47,823 nt of DNA from Gammaproteobacteria bacterium (GTDB lineage: Bacteria; Pseudomonadota; Gammaproteobacteria; Poriferisulfidales; Oxydemutatoraceae), in NCBI GenBank assembly GCA_028817225.1, contig JAPPQC010000035.1, positions 1 to 47,823 on the forward strand, given 5' to 3'. A program made the position numbers and the translations under genes. The notes beneath the pieces are model-generated. The model was not told the DNA's origin. It ran no database searches and saw only the letters and a list, made by a program, of their open reading frames with translations. Shown here piece by piece: positions 33,585 through 41,301 of this stretch (positions are counted from its first letter, which is position 1; each line of letters opens with the position of its first letter).

Positions 33585-33615
33585 AAAAAAACGCCCGGCG
33601 ACAAGCGCCGGGCGT
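33585..33615 (-). terminator. Terminator of Nif11 gene C
   Basis: Perfect 10-bp stem (33591-33600 with 33606-33615), 5-nt loop, seven T on the minus strand. The stem closely resembles that of the terminator at 32619, so both probably derive from one duplicated unit. Confidence 0.88.
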
Positions 33616-33663
33616 CTGGCACGGGAGGAGACGGCGCGGGGCCGCCTCCCGGTGCGGCGCTCC

Positions 33664-33993
33664 TCAGAGACCGCCGCCCGTCTTGCCCGTGGTCGGACGA
33701 TGCCAGTACTGGTGGTACCGGTCCGTCCCCCAGTAGCGCAGCGGGTCCGCGGTGTAGTCTATCTCACCGCAGTCAACGATACCGCCGGCGACACCGCCCA
33801 TGGCGGCGTCATCCACCGCGCCGTACTTCTGCGCCTTGGCGGCGGCGACATCCGAACGGGTAAAGTCATAACCGAACTTCTTCGCCACCTCAATCACATC
33901 ATCTTCGTTTTTCGTCTTCGTCAAAGCCGCACGCAAACTTTCGTTCGTCTTTGTTTCCTCGAAAAACTTTGTCACTGCTTCATATTTGCTCAT
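33664..33993 (-). CDS. Nif11-leader-like peptide C
   Basis: 109 residues from ATG at 33993 with AAGGAGG upstream. Leader: SKYEAVTKFFEETKTNESLRAAL, EVAKKFGYDFTRSDVAAA, DDAAMGGVAGG. C-terminal part: IVDCGEIDYTADPLRYWGT, DRYHQYWHRP, then a TGKTGGG tail. It has one cysteine. A monocistronic unit with its own promoter and terminator. Confidence 0.83.
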   Translation of the reverse strand: MSKYEAVTKFFEETKTNESLRAALTKTKNEDDVIEVAKKFGYDFTRSDVAAAKAQKYGAVDDAAMGGVAGGIVDCGEIDYTADPLRYWGTDRYHQYWHRPTTGKTGGGL

Positions 33994-34038
33994 TGGAACC
34001 TCCTTTGCTTCAGGTTGTTGTCCTTGCAAACGACCGGC

Positions 34039-34087
34039 ATGTTACTCTGTTTTGCCGGCCCTGTGCGCTCAGAAACCTCTGACAGCG
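34039..34087 (-). promoter_or_regulatory. Promoter of Nif11 gene C with upstream element
   Basis: Minus strand: TAACAT at 34044-34039; exactly 24 nt upstream is GTTTCTGA (34076-34069), preceded by GCGCTGTCAGAG. The -35 position reads GCGCAC, the same as in unit B-A. Confidence 0.65.
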
Positions 34088-34090
34088 CGC

Positions 34091-34462
34091 TCAGCCGCCG
34101 GGCCGTTTGACTTCAACGACGGTCACATTCGACGAGCCGGTGAAGTCTTCCTCGTAGGCGCCGCCGGCATAGCCGCGCCAGAAGCCCGCCCACTCGGGCG
34201 TGCCGATGCCCATGCCCAGCGGCAGGGCATCCACCGGACGGGCAAGCCCGCCGGAGACGCCGTGCGTCGAGGCGTCTTCAAGCGCCTCGAGGCTGCGGCT
34301 CCAGCCGGCCTGGATGTCGCCGACATCCAGTTCGTAGCCGTGCTGCTTCGCCACCTCGGCGACATCGCTTTCGCTGTTGGCCTTCGCCAGCGCCGCGCTC
34401 AGGTGCGCGTCGGTTCTGGCGTCCTCAAAGAACTTCACTGCTGCTTGCTGGTTACTCTTCAT
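34091..34462 (-). CDS. Nif11-leader-like peptide D
   Basis: 123 residues from ATG at 34462 with GGAGGAG upstream. Leader: SNQQAAVKFFEDARTDAHLSAAL, EVAKQHGYELDVGDI, EDASTHGVSGG. The C-terminal part differs but keeps the aromatic core: GIGTPEWAGFWRGYAGG, then an acidic stretch and VTVVEVKRPGG. The D start overlaps the end of E by 11 nt. Confidence 0.78.
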   Translation of the reverse strand: MKSNQQAAVKFFEDARTDAHLSAALAKANSESDVAEVAKQHGYELDVGDIQAGWSRSLEALEDASTHGVSGGLARPVDALPLGMGIGTPEWAGFWRGYAGGAYEEDFTGSSNVTVVEVKRPGG

Positions 34463-34796
34463 AGTCTCCTCCGAAGTCACCCCCGCCGTGGCCTGCGGAG
34501 TATCCGTTCCAGAAACTCCTCCAGCCGGCCGAGCCGACGCGCAAAGTCGGCAGCGGGTCTATGTCACTGACGCCGCCGGCGACTTGCGCCGCCGCGGTGT
34601 CGTCTATTGCCTCAGGGCTGCCGTTCCAGCACGCCTTGATGTCGGCGGCGCTCAGCTCGTAGCCGTGCCGCTTCGCCACCCCGGCGATGTCGCTTTCGCT
34701 GCCCGCTTCCGCCAGCGCCGCGCTCAAACGCGCATTGGCCCTGGCATCCTCAAAAAACTTGAGGACTGAACTGCGATGAACTCCGGCCACTGCCAT
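34452..34796 (-). CDS. Nif11-leader-like peptide E
   Basis: 114 residues from ATG at 34796, overlapping the F stop (TGATG). Leader: SSVLKFFEDARANARLSAAL, GVAKRHGYELSAADIKA, DDTAAAQVAGG. C-terminal part: PLPTLRVGSAGWRSFWNGYSAG, written here in parts as VGSAGW and RSFWNGY, then a Gly/Asp-rich tail. Second gene of the F-E-D unit. Confidence 0.78.
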   Translation of the reverse strand: MAVAGVHRSSVLKFFEDARANARLSAALAEAGSESDIAGVAKRHGYELSAADIKACWNGSPEAIDDTAAAQVAGGVSDIDPLPTLRVGSAGWRSFWNGYSAGHGGGDFGGDYEE

Positions 34797-35101
34797 CAAC
34801 CTCCGCCATCGGGGTAGTTGGCCCAATAGCGCCGGTAATCCGGCGTGCCCCAATAGGCCATCGGATCCTTGGTGTAGTCAATCTGCGTTCCGCCGACGAT
34901 GTCCTCGATCATCGCATCGTCCATCGCGTAGATTTCCACATCCATCGTTGCCAGGATGTCCTCGCCGGTGAAGTGGTAACCGAAACGCCTGGCCACTTCG
35001 GCGGCCTCGTCTTCGTTCCGGGTCTCTTTCAGGGCGACGAGAATCTGTTCGTCGTTCTTCGCGGCCTCGAAAAACCGGATAACTTCGGTTTGCTTGTCCA
35101 T
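34796..35101 (-). CDS. Nif11-leader-like peptide F
   Basis: 101 residues from ATG at 35101 with AAGGAGG upstream. Leader: DKQTEVIRFFEAAKNDEQIL, EVARRFGYHFTGEDI, DDAMIEDIVGG. C-terminal part: TQIDYTKDPMAYWGTPDY, RRYWANYPDGGG, very short and ending right after the aromatic motif. First gene of the F-E-D unit. Confidence 0.82.
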   Translation of the reverse strand: MDKQTEVIRFFEAAKNDEQILVALKETRNEDEAAEVARRFGYHFTGEDILATMDVEIYAMDDAMIEDIVGGTQIDYTKDPMAYWGTPDYRRYWANYPDGGG

Positions 35102-35144
35102 TTTTTTACCTCCTTGCGGTTGCATGAAATCGGGTAGTTTTCAG

Positions 35145-35193
35145 ATAGTAGCAGACATTTCCGGCGGTATCCGTTCAGAAACATGTTGCAGTG
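35145..35193 (-). promoter_or_regulatory. Promoter of Nif11 unit F-E-D with upstream element
   Basis: Minus strand: TACTAT at 35150-35145; exactly 24 nt upstream is GTTTCTGA (35182-35175), preceded by GCACTGCAACAT. The -35 position is ACGGAT. Together with the C and B-A promoters it defines a fixed-spacing element. The rest of 35151-35268 is empty. Confidence 0.65.
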
Positions 35194-35268
35194 CGGAAAA
35201 GCCCGCCACACAAGGCTTTCAGCCCGCTCACCGGGCCGGAAACCGCCGTTTTCGCGCCCCCGGCGCCG

Positions 35269-36087
35269 TCACAGGCCGAAGGGCCTGACATAGCGCAGAT
35301 AAACGCCCCATTCCTCGACATCCACATCGTGGTCGGTGCGCGGGTCGCCGGCGGCGCCGGTGCCGGAGCCGCTCCATGAAAAGTCGTATTCGGTGCGCCG
35401 CACCTCAAGGCCGGCGCGCCCGGCGGCGATGTCCGACTCAACGCCGACGCCGACGCTCCACGGCTGCACATCCTTGCCGTAGCGGGAAACGCCGACCACC
35501 TCGGGGGTGCCCGGCGGCGGCGGGCGGTTGTCAAAGCCCGCCTGCGCCGTCAGGTCGAGCCAGCCGACGCCGGCCAGCAGGTAGAGGGCGGTGTTGGTTC
35601 CGTAGGACACGCCGACGGCATCGGCGCGGATTCCGAAGCGGGCCGTCAGCGACGCGCTGCGGTTTTTCTCCAGCGTCCAGTCGCCCGGAAAGACATTGTT
35701 GGTGGCGCGGCTGGTGCCGGTGCCCGCCAGACGGCCGCTGACGCGCGTGTTGGAATAAACGCCGGCATCCACCTCGCCGTCCACAAAGCAGAACGAATCA
35801 AACCAGTGGCGGTAGCCGAACAGCGCGCGGGCGGCGTGGAGGGCGTCGGTCTCGCTGTCGTCGTCGGCCTCGTAGGAGGGCGGGCTGTTCAGGCCGACGC
35901 CCTTCTCGTAGTCGGTGTCGGCGAATTCCGCGCCGATGGAAAAGCCGCCGTAAAAGCCGCCTGCGGGCCGCTCCTGCGCCGCCGCCGGGGCCAGCGCCGC
36001 GAGCAGCACCGCCGCCGACAGGCGCCGCAGCAGCGCTGTGGCGGCGCCAAAAAAGGGGGGAATGCCGTTGTTCATTGTTTGTTTCAT
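35269..36087 (-). CDS. Outer-membrane beta-barrel protein
   Basis: 272 residues from ATG at 36087; AGGAGG touches this ATG, and a second at 36075 is also possible. Signal peptide (cut near PAAAQ/ERPAGG). The mature part is an eight- to ten-strand barrel of the OmpA/OmpW-like kind: GGFYGGFSIGAEFADTDYE, FGYRHWFDSF, ALYLLAGVGWLDL, EEWGVYLRYVRPFGL, with Tyr/Gly-rich strands. Function not assigned. Confidence 0.75.
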   Translation of the reverse strand: MKQTMNNGIPPFFGAATALLRRLSAAVLLAALAPAAAQERPAGGFYGGFSIGAEFADTDYEKGVGLNSPPSYEADDDSETDALHAARALFGYRHWFDSFCFVDGEVDAGVYSNTRVSGRLAGTGTSRATNNVFPGDWTLEKNRSASLTARFGIRADAVGVSYGTNTALYLLAGVGWLDLTAQAGFDNRPPPPGTPEVVGVSRYGKDVQPWSVGVGVESDIAAGRAGLEVRRTEYDFSWSGSGTGAAGDPRTDHDVDVEEWGVYLRYVRPFGL

Positions 36088-36116
36088 CCTCCTCGTTGGT
36101 TTGAATGCGGTTTCAG

Positions 36117-36146
36117 TATAATACGGCCCCCTTTCCCACGACACAA
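36117..36146 (-). promoter_or_regulatory. Overlapping divergent promoters of the barrel gene and tpx
   Basis: Minus strand: TTGTGT at 36146-36141, 17-bp spacer, TATTAT at 36123-36118 for the barrel gene. Plus strand: TATAAT at 36117-36122 for tpx, with a weak TTGGTT at 36096-36101. The two -10 hexamers share five bases, so the polymerases would exclude each other. Confidence 0.55.
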
Positions 36147-36163
36147 CTTTATGGAGCAACCAG

Positions 36164-36670
36164 ATGGCGACTATCACCCTGCAGGGCAACCCGATTCACA
36201 CCAGCGGCGACCTGCCCGCGGTCGGCGCGGACGCGCCCGATTTCAAACTGGCCAACAAGGACCTTCAGGACATGATGCTGAAAGACTTCGCGGGCAGAAA
36301 GAAACTGATCAGCATTGTGCCGAGCCTCGACACGCCGGTGTGCGCGACCTCCACCAGAAAATTCAACGAGGCGGCGGCGAAACTCGACAATGTCGCGGTC
36401 ATCGTCGTCTCCGCCGACCTGCCCTTCGCGATGGACCGCTTCTGCAGCACCGAGGGGCTTGGCAACATCGTCGTGCTGTCCATGATGCGCTCGCGCGAGT
36501 TCGCGCGCGACTACGGCGTGCTGATTGAGGAAGGCCCGCTGGCCGGCATCACGGCGCGCGCGATTGTGCTGCTGGACGAGGAAAACAAGGTGCTGCACAA
36601 CGAACTGGTCGGCGAAATCAGCGACGAGCCGGATTACGACGCGGCGCTGGCCGCGCTGCAACCGGCGTAG
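36164..36670 (+). CDS. tpx: Thiol peroxidase Tpx
   Basis: 168 residues, the usual length. The peroxidatic cysteine lies in [15 protein letters not shown] (near 60) and the resolving cysteine in DRFCSTEGL (near 94), so this is an atypical 2-Cys peroxiredoxin. It reduces peroxides with electrons from thioredoxin. GGAG lies 8 nt before the ATG. Confidence 0.95.
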   Translation: MATITLQGNPIHTSGDLPAVGADAPDFKLANKDLQDMMLKDFAGRKKLISIVPSLDTPVCATSTRKFNEAAAKLDNVAVIVVSADLPFAMDRFCSTEGLGNIVVLSMMRSREFARDYGVLIEEGPLAGITARAIVLLDEENKVLHNELVGEISDEPDYDAALAALQPA

Positions 36671-36682
36671 GCGGCCCGCACG

Positions 36683-37864
36683 CTAACGCGCGACGACGCC
36701 GGCGCGGCGCATAAAGAAATTCTTCAGCGGCGCAATGCGCCCGACACCGCTCAAACCGGCGCTGCGAACCGACACCAGCGCCGGCTGCGAACGCGAAAAC
36801 AGCCATAGCAGCGCCTCCAGCCCGCCCTTCATCCATTGGTTGCGCGCCTTGACGGCGCGCTGGTAGCGGCGCAGCACCGGCCACGAGAAACCGCCGCCGC
36901 GGCTTTGCTCCAGCGCCGCGAACAGCGCGGCCAGGTCGGCGAAACCCAGATTGGCCCCCTGCCCGGCGAGCGGGTGGACGCTGTGCGCGGCGTCGCCGAC
37001 CAGCGCAAAGCCCGGCTTTACATAGTCGTCCACGATGCCGCCGTGCAGCGGAAACGACGCGATGCCGGACAACAACTCAATCGCGCCGAGGCGTGCGCCG
37101 AACGCGCGCTCAAGTTGCGGCTCGAAAAAGGCGGCGCCGCTTTGCAGCAATTCCTGCGCGCGCTCGCGCGAACACGACCACACCACCGCGCAAACCCGCC
37201 CGGCCAGCGGCAGAAAAGCCACCACGCCGTCGTCCGAAAAACACTGCCAGCAGGTTGATTGGTGCGGCTGCGCGGTGCGCACGACCGCCGCAAGCGCCGT
37301 CTGCCGGTAATCGCGGCGCCGCCAGGCAACGCCCATCCAGTCGCGCACGCGCGAGTGAGCGCCGTCGGCGCCGATGACAAAGCCCGCCTCGCGTTCGCCG
37401 TCGCCGGTGAAGATGCGCCGCCGCCCGGTTTCCGGGTTGTTCTCGACCGCAAGCGGCGGCGCTTCCACGCGCTCGACCTGCGCCAGCGTGTCGAGGCGCG
37501 CAAACAGCGCCTGCACCAGCAGGCTGTGTTCAACAACAATGCCGAGATGCGAAACGCCGAACCCGGCGGCGCTGAAATGAATGTGGCCGCCGCCTTCGGC
37601 GTCCCACACTTCCAGCGCGCGAAAGCGGCAGTGGCGCGGCGGCGGCGCGCCGATGTCGTTGAGAAAAGCGCACGAGGCGGCGCTCAGGGCGTAGGTGCGC
37701 GGTTCATAGACATCGGCGGCGGCATTGTCCGGCGCACGCGGCGGGCGCGCGGCGAACAGCAGCACGCGGCGCCCGTCCAGCGCGAGGCGCGCGGCGCAGG
37801 CCAGACCGATGACGCCGCCGCCGACGACGGCGACCGGCGGTTGATGCTGCACGCCGCGCCGCAT
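36683..37864 (-). CDS. ubiI: UbiH/UbiI-family FAD monooxygenase (second paralogue)
   Basis: 393 residues from ATG at 37864. FAD-binding VAVVGGGVIGLACAARL, the DG motif FVIGADGAHSRVRDW, and the GD motif FALVGDAAHSVHPLAGQG are all present. It hydroxylates the ubiquinone ring precursor. The order pepP-ubiH-ubiI is that of Escherichia coli, which supports the symbol, but UbiF/UbiM-like specificity cannot be excluded. The start is 1 nt past the ubiH stop. Confidence 0.8.
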   Translation of the reverse strand: MRRGVQHQPPVAVVGGGVIGLACAARLALDGRRVLLFAARPPRAPDNAAADVYEPRTYALSAASCAFLNDIGAPPPRHCRFRALEVWDAEGGGHIHFSAAGFGVSHLGIVVEHSLLVQALFARLDTLAQVERVEAPPLAVENNPETGRRRIFTGDGEREAGFVIGADGAHSRVRDWMGVAWRRRDYRQTALAAVVRTAQPHQSTCWQCFSDDGVVAFLPLAGRVCAVVWSCSRERAQELLQSGAAFFEPQLERAFGARLGAIELLSGIASFPLHGGIVDDYVKPGFALVGDAAHSVHPLAGQGANLGFADLAALFAALEQSRGGGFSWPVLRRYQRAVKARNQWMKGGLEALLWLFSRSQPALVSVRSAGLSGVGRIAPLKNFFMRRAGVVAR

Positions 37865-37865
37865 G

Positions 37866-39137
37866 TCACACCGGAAAGTCGCCGGCGAAGCGTTCGTCAG
37901 CCAGCGGTTCATCCGCCAGTGGTTCGCCCGCCAGCCGCGGCCACGGCGGCACCAGGCCCAGGCCGCGGCGTACGAGGCCGCGGCGTAGCGGCGGCAGCAA
38001 ATCCAGCGCGGCGAGGCCCGCGCCGCGCGCGCATGCGGCGGGCTTGCCGGGCATCACGAACAACCGCGCAAGGGCGTCGGTGAAGCGCACGACACGCCGC
38101 ACATCCGCGGTGCGGCGGCGGCGCCAGGCATTGAGCACGGCGGCGGCGCCGGGATCGCACGGGTCGCGCGGCGCGTCAAACACGCACTCGGACAAAAACG
38201 CGACATCGCGCAACGCCAGGTTGAAACCCTGCCCCGCCACCGGATGTACCCGGTGCGCGGCATCGCCCAGCAGCGCGACGCGCCCGCGCACCATGTCAAG
38301 CGAGCGGCTCAGCCCCAGCGGATAGACAAAGCGCGGCCCCGGGTTTTGCAGTTTGCCGAGACGCCAGCCCAGGTCGCGCTGCAAACGCGCGGTGAATTCA
38401 TCGTCGGCCAGCGCGGCGACGGCGGCGGCGTCATCGCGGGCGTGCACCCACGCGACCACGCGCCGCCGGCCTCCGGCGGGCAGCACCGCCAGCGGGCCGT
38501 GCGCGGTGAAACGCTCAAAGGCGACATCGCCGTCGCCGTCGCCGCCGTCAATCGCGGCGACCACCGCCGACTGGCGGTAATCCGTCGTCCGGAAACGAAA
38601 GCCGAGGCGTTCGGAAAAACCCGACGCGCCGCCGTCGGCCAGCACCAGCAACTTCGCGCGCAGTTGTAACACGCCGCCTTCGCCGTCAACGCGGACGGTG
38701 ACATCGTCGGAATGGCGCGCGACTTCCGCGGCGCGCGCGGGCGACAACAGCGACACCTGCGGCGACGCGCGCAGCAGGCGGTGCAGCGCCTGCGCCAGAT
38801 CCGACGCGAGCACAACCTGCCCGAGCGCATCCAGCCCCTCTTCTTCGGCGCGAATGCGGGTTACGCCGAAAACGCCCTGCTCGGACACATGTATCCTGCG
38901 AACCGGCCAGGCGCGCCCGCGCAGCGCGTCCCACGCGCCGAGGTGCTGCAAGATGCGTTTGCTGACATCGGACAGCGCAATCGCGCGCAGCGGCCCACGA
39001 CAGGCAAGCGTTGCGGGCGCCGCCAAATCGTGTGTCTCAATAACGGTGATGCGCGCGCCGCTGCCGCGCAGCGCCAGCGCCAGCGCCGACCCGGCCAGAC
39101 CGGCGCCGAGGATTGCAATGTCGCAGTCGGCGTTCAT
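37866..39137 (-). CDS. ubiH: 2-octaprenyl-6-methoxyphenol hydroxylase family protein UbiH
   Basis: 423 residues from ATG at 39137. FAD site AILGAGLAGSALALAL, DG motif LLVLADGGASGFS, GD motif VALLGDAAHRVHPVAGQGFN. The C-terminal tail repeats EPLADEPLADE, encoded by a 15-bp repeat, and has a Leu/Pro/Arg-rich stretch before it. The N-terminal 53 bp are duplicated upstream (39091-39205). It works in aerobic ubiquinone synthesis at the membrane. Confidence 0.87.
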   Translation of the reverse strand: MNADCDIAILGAGLAGSALALALRGSGARITVIETHDLAAPATLACRGPLRAIALSDVSKRILQHLGAWDALRGRAWPVRRIHVSEQGVFGVTRIRAEEEGLDALGQVVLASDLAQALHRLLRASPQVSLLSPARAAEVARHSDDVTVRVDGEGGVLQLRAKLLVLADGGASGFSERLGFRFRTTDYRQSAVVAAIDGGDGDGDVAFERFTAHGPLAVLPAGGRRRVVAWVHARDDAAAVAALADDEFTARLQRDLGWRLGKLQNPGPRFVYPLGLSRSLDMVRGRVALLGDAAHRVHPVAGQGFNLALRDVAFLSECVFDAPRDPCDPGAAAVLNAWRRRRTADVRRVVRFTDALARLFVMPGKPAACARGAGLAALDLLPPLRRGLVRRGLGLVPPWPRLAGEPLADEPLADERFAGDFPV

Positions 39138-39205
39138 TGCACCGGCGCAAAACCGGCCAGGCCAACGCCGGGGATTGCAATGTCGCAGCCGGCGTTCATT
39201 GCGCC
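39091..39205. repeat. 53-bp direct repeat at the pepP-ubiH junction
   Basis: Copies at 39091-39143 and 39153-39205 differ at a few bases. Each includes a stop/start junction (TGA overlapping ATGA). The upstream copy creates a 21-codon frame at 39199-39134. Confidence 0.85.
39134..39199 (-). CDS. 21-residue mini-ORF made by duplication of the ubiH start
   Basis: Begins on the ATG overlapping the pepP stop and ends on the TGA overlapping the ubiH ATG. The translation starts MNAGCDIAIPGVGLAG, a copy of the ubiH N-terminus MNADCDIAILGAGLAG with the FAD motif broken. It may keep ribosomes coupled from pepP to ubiH. It is probably not a functional peptide. Confidence 0.4.
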   Translation of the reverse strand: MNAGCDIAIPGVGLAGFAPVQ

Positions 39206-40518
39206 ATTGCCGCTTCAATGTCGGCGGCTTCTTTCGGCAGCGCCGCGGTCAGCACGCGCGGCGCGCGCGATGTAACCAGCACATCGTCTTCAATGCGGAT
39301 GCCGGTGTTCCACCAGCGCCGCGGCACATCGCGCGCGGCGCGCACATACAGCCCCGGCTCAATCGTCAGCACCATGCCCGGCTCAAAACGGCGCGCGCGG
39401 CCATCCTTCATGTAGGCGCCGGCGTCGTGCACATTCATGCCGAGCCAGTGGCCGGTGCCGTGCATGTAAAACCGCGAATAGGCGCGCTTGCGTATCAGCG
39501 ACGGCACGCGCCCGCGCAGCAGCCCCGCCGCGACCAGCCCGCGTGTCAGCGCGGCGACCGCGGCGGCGTGGACATCCTCCCAGGTGTGGCCCGGAACAAC
39601 CGCGGCAATGGCCTTTTCCTGCGCCTCCAGCACAATCTCGTAGAGTTCGCGCTGCGCCGGGCGGAAACGCCCGTTGACCGGTATCGTGCGCGTCACATCG
39701 CCGGCGTACAGGCACACCTCGGCGCCGGCGTCAATCAGCAGCAGGTCGCCGTCTTTCAGCGCGGAGCGGTTGTCGGTGTAATGCAGCACGCAGGCGTTGG
39801 CGCCGCCGCCGACAATCGGCGGGTAGGCCGACGCCGCGCCGTGGCGGTGAAACTCGTGCAGCAACTCGGCGGCGATTTCATGTTCGTGCAAACCCGGGCG
39901 GCACACGCGCCACGCGCGCCGGTGCGCGGCCACCGAGATTTCGGCGGCGCGGCGCATCAGCCGCAATTCCGACGGCGACTTTTTGATGCGCATCTCGTGC
40001 AGCACCAGGCCCATGTCGGCCAGTTCGCGCGGCGCCGCCGCGCCGCGCGCGGCGCGGCGCGCCTGCGCGCACGCCGCCGCCAGTTCGGCCAGGTGGGCGG
40101 TGTCGTCCAGATCGCAGTACAGCCGGCGGCGTCCGCCGAGCAGGCGCGGCAGCCATTCGGCGAAGTCTGCAACCGGCAGCGCCAGATCGGCGCCGTGTTC
40201 GCGGGCGGCGGCGCGCACGCCGACGCGGCGCCCTTCCCACAATGTTCTCGTGTCGTCGTTCGGCGTGCAGAACAGAATGTAGTTTCCGTGTTCGCAGCCG
40301 GGCGCGAAGACCGCGACCATCGCGTCTTCGTTCAGGCCGGTGAGGTACGCAAAATCGCTGCTCTGGCGGTAGGGATAATCCACATCCCCGGCGTAAATCC
40401 GGCGCGGCGCGGCGCGCACGCACAGCAGCGAATCGCGCCCGATTTCGCGCAAAACGCGGCGCCGGCGTTTTGCAAATTCCTGCGGCGAATGACCGGTGTT
40501 TTTGTTTTTCATGCCCAT
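39196..40518 (-). CDS. pepP: Xaa-Pro aminopeptidase PepP
   Basis: 440 residues, the normal length of the M24B family. Metal ligands: LLIDAGAE, YAGDVTRT, HGTGHWLGMNVHDAG, LTIEPGLY and GIRIEDDV. The N-terminal domain contains DYPYRQSSDFAYLTG. It removes N-terminal residues before proline. Preceded by AGGTGG at good spacing. YgfB, often upstream in this operon, is not present. Confidence 0.95.
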   Translation of the reverse strand: MGMKNKNTGHSPQEFAKRRRRVLREIGRDSLLCVRAAPRRIYAGDVDYPYRQSSDFAYLTGLNEDAMVAVFAPGCEHGNYILFCTPNDDTRTLWEGRRVGVRAAAREHGADLALPVADFAEWLPRLLGGRRRLYCDLDDTAHLAELAAACAQARRAARGAAAPRELADMGLVLHEMRIKKSPSELRLMRRAAEISVAAHRRAWRVCRPGLHEHEIAAELLHEFHRHGAASAYPPIVGGGANACVLHYTDNRSALKDGDLLLIDAGAEVCLYAGDVTRTIPVNGRFRPAQRELYEIVLEAQEKAIAAVVPGHTWEDVHAAAVAALTRGLVAAGLLRGRVPSLIRKRAYSRFYMHGTGHWLGMNVHDAGAYMKDGRARRFEPGMVLTIEPGLYVRAARDVPRRWWNTGIRIEDDVLVTSRAPRVLTAALPKEAADIEAAMAQ

Positions 40519-40700
40519 ATTCGTCCACCTGCGCGTTCATGATAACCGCTTCTGCGGTGTTCAATATTTCTTTTTATTTCATACATTTAGAGACGGCTCC
40601 GATGGCGCGTTTCGCGGTGTTTTGCGGCGCCGGAAAGCGTCCGCGAATTTCTTCGCTCAAGTGTAGCGGATTTGGCCGAAAATTTTCTTGTTTTTTTTAC

Positions 40701-40728
40701 TTGACCAATGAAAAAAATATCATACTAT
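40701..40728 (+). promoter_or_regulatory. Promoter of the zapB-like/zapA operon, nearly leaderless
   Basis: TTGACC at 40701-40706, 16-bp spacer, TACTAT at 40723-40728, with an A/T-rich region upstream (40660-40700). Transcription would start close to 40735, at the ATG itself (40736), and no ribosome site is seen. The rest of 40519-40735 holds only a small hairpin (40545-40558). Confidence 0.6.
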
Positions 40729-40735
40729 TCAGCAC

Positions 40736-40981
40736 ATGAGTCAGTCGGAAACTCTTATTGAAGGACTTCATCCGATTGAAGAGCTGGAGCGGCAAATTGA
40801 AAAACTGCTCGGCAGCCACGGCCGTCTCGCCGAAGAGAACAGAGTCCTGCGCGATGAACAACACAATCTTCTTTCGGAAAACAAAATGCTGATTGAAAGA
40901 AACCAGCAAGTGACAAAGAAGTTTGAGTCGCTTGTCAAACGCCTCCGTGCAATCAACGGCCAACACCCCGCCCCCCAATGA
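40736..40981 (+). CDS. Small coiled-coil protein, ZapB-like (TIGR02449 type)
   Basis: 81 residues, almost all one coiled coil: EELERQIEKLLGSHGRLAEEN, here cited in parts, followed by ENKMLIERNQQVTKKFESLVKRL. Such small proteins lie directly upstream of zapA in gammaproteobacteria and may act at the division ring. The zapA start overlaps its stop as ATGA. Confidence 0.75.
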   Translation: MSQSETLIEGLHPIEELERQIEKLLGSHGRLAEENRVLRDEQHNLLSENKMLIERNQQVTKKFESLVKRLRAINGQHPAPQ

Positions 40982-41301
40982 ACCGCAATCTCTCCAACAT
41001 TGAAATCAATATTCTCGGAAGACACTACCTCGTGGCGTGCGAGCCGGAAGAAGAGCAGAACCTGCACGAGGCGGCCAACCATCTCAACCAGCTGTTTGCC
41101 GGCATGAAGCAGGCCGCCGCCACCGCCGACAATGAAAAGGTCTCGGTCATCACCGCGCTCAACCTGACCGACCAGTTGCTGAAAACGCGGCGCATGCTGC
41201 GCGAAAAAGTCACCCACCTGATTCACCTGGTTGAAACCGGCTGCGAGTCCTCCGGCGCCGGCAACCAGAAAGATTCTGAAAGTCTTGAGATAACTCTGTG
41301 A
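40978..41301 (+). CDS. zapA: Cell division protein ZapA
   Basis: 107 residues. NIEINILGRHYLVACEPEEE and LHEAANHLNQLFAGMK fit the FtsZ-binding head of ZapA, followed by a coiled-coil tail. It bundles FtsZ filaments. The 3' end of the coding region overlaps the 5' end of the 6S RNA gene. Confidence 0.9.
   Translation: MNRNLSNIEINILGRHYLVACEPEEEQNLHEAANHLNQLFAGMKQAAATADNEKVSVITALNLTDQLLKTRRMLREKVTHLIHLVETGCESSGAGNQKDSESLEITL

Noticed and set aside
32775..35101. Lanthipeptide precursors
   Set aside because: The post-GG parts have almost no cysteine, which lanthionine formation requires.
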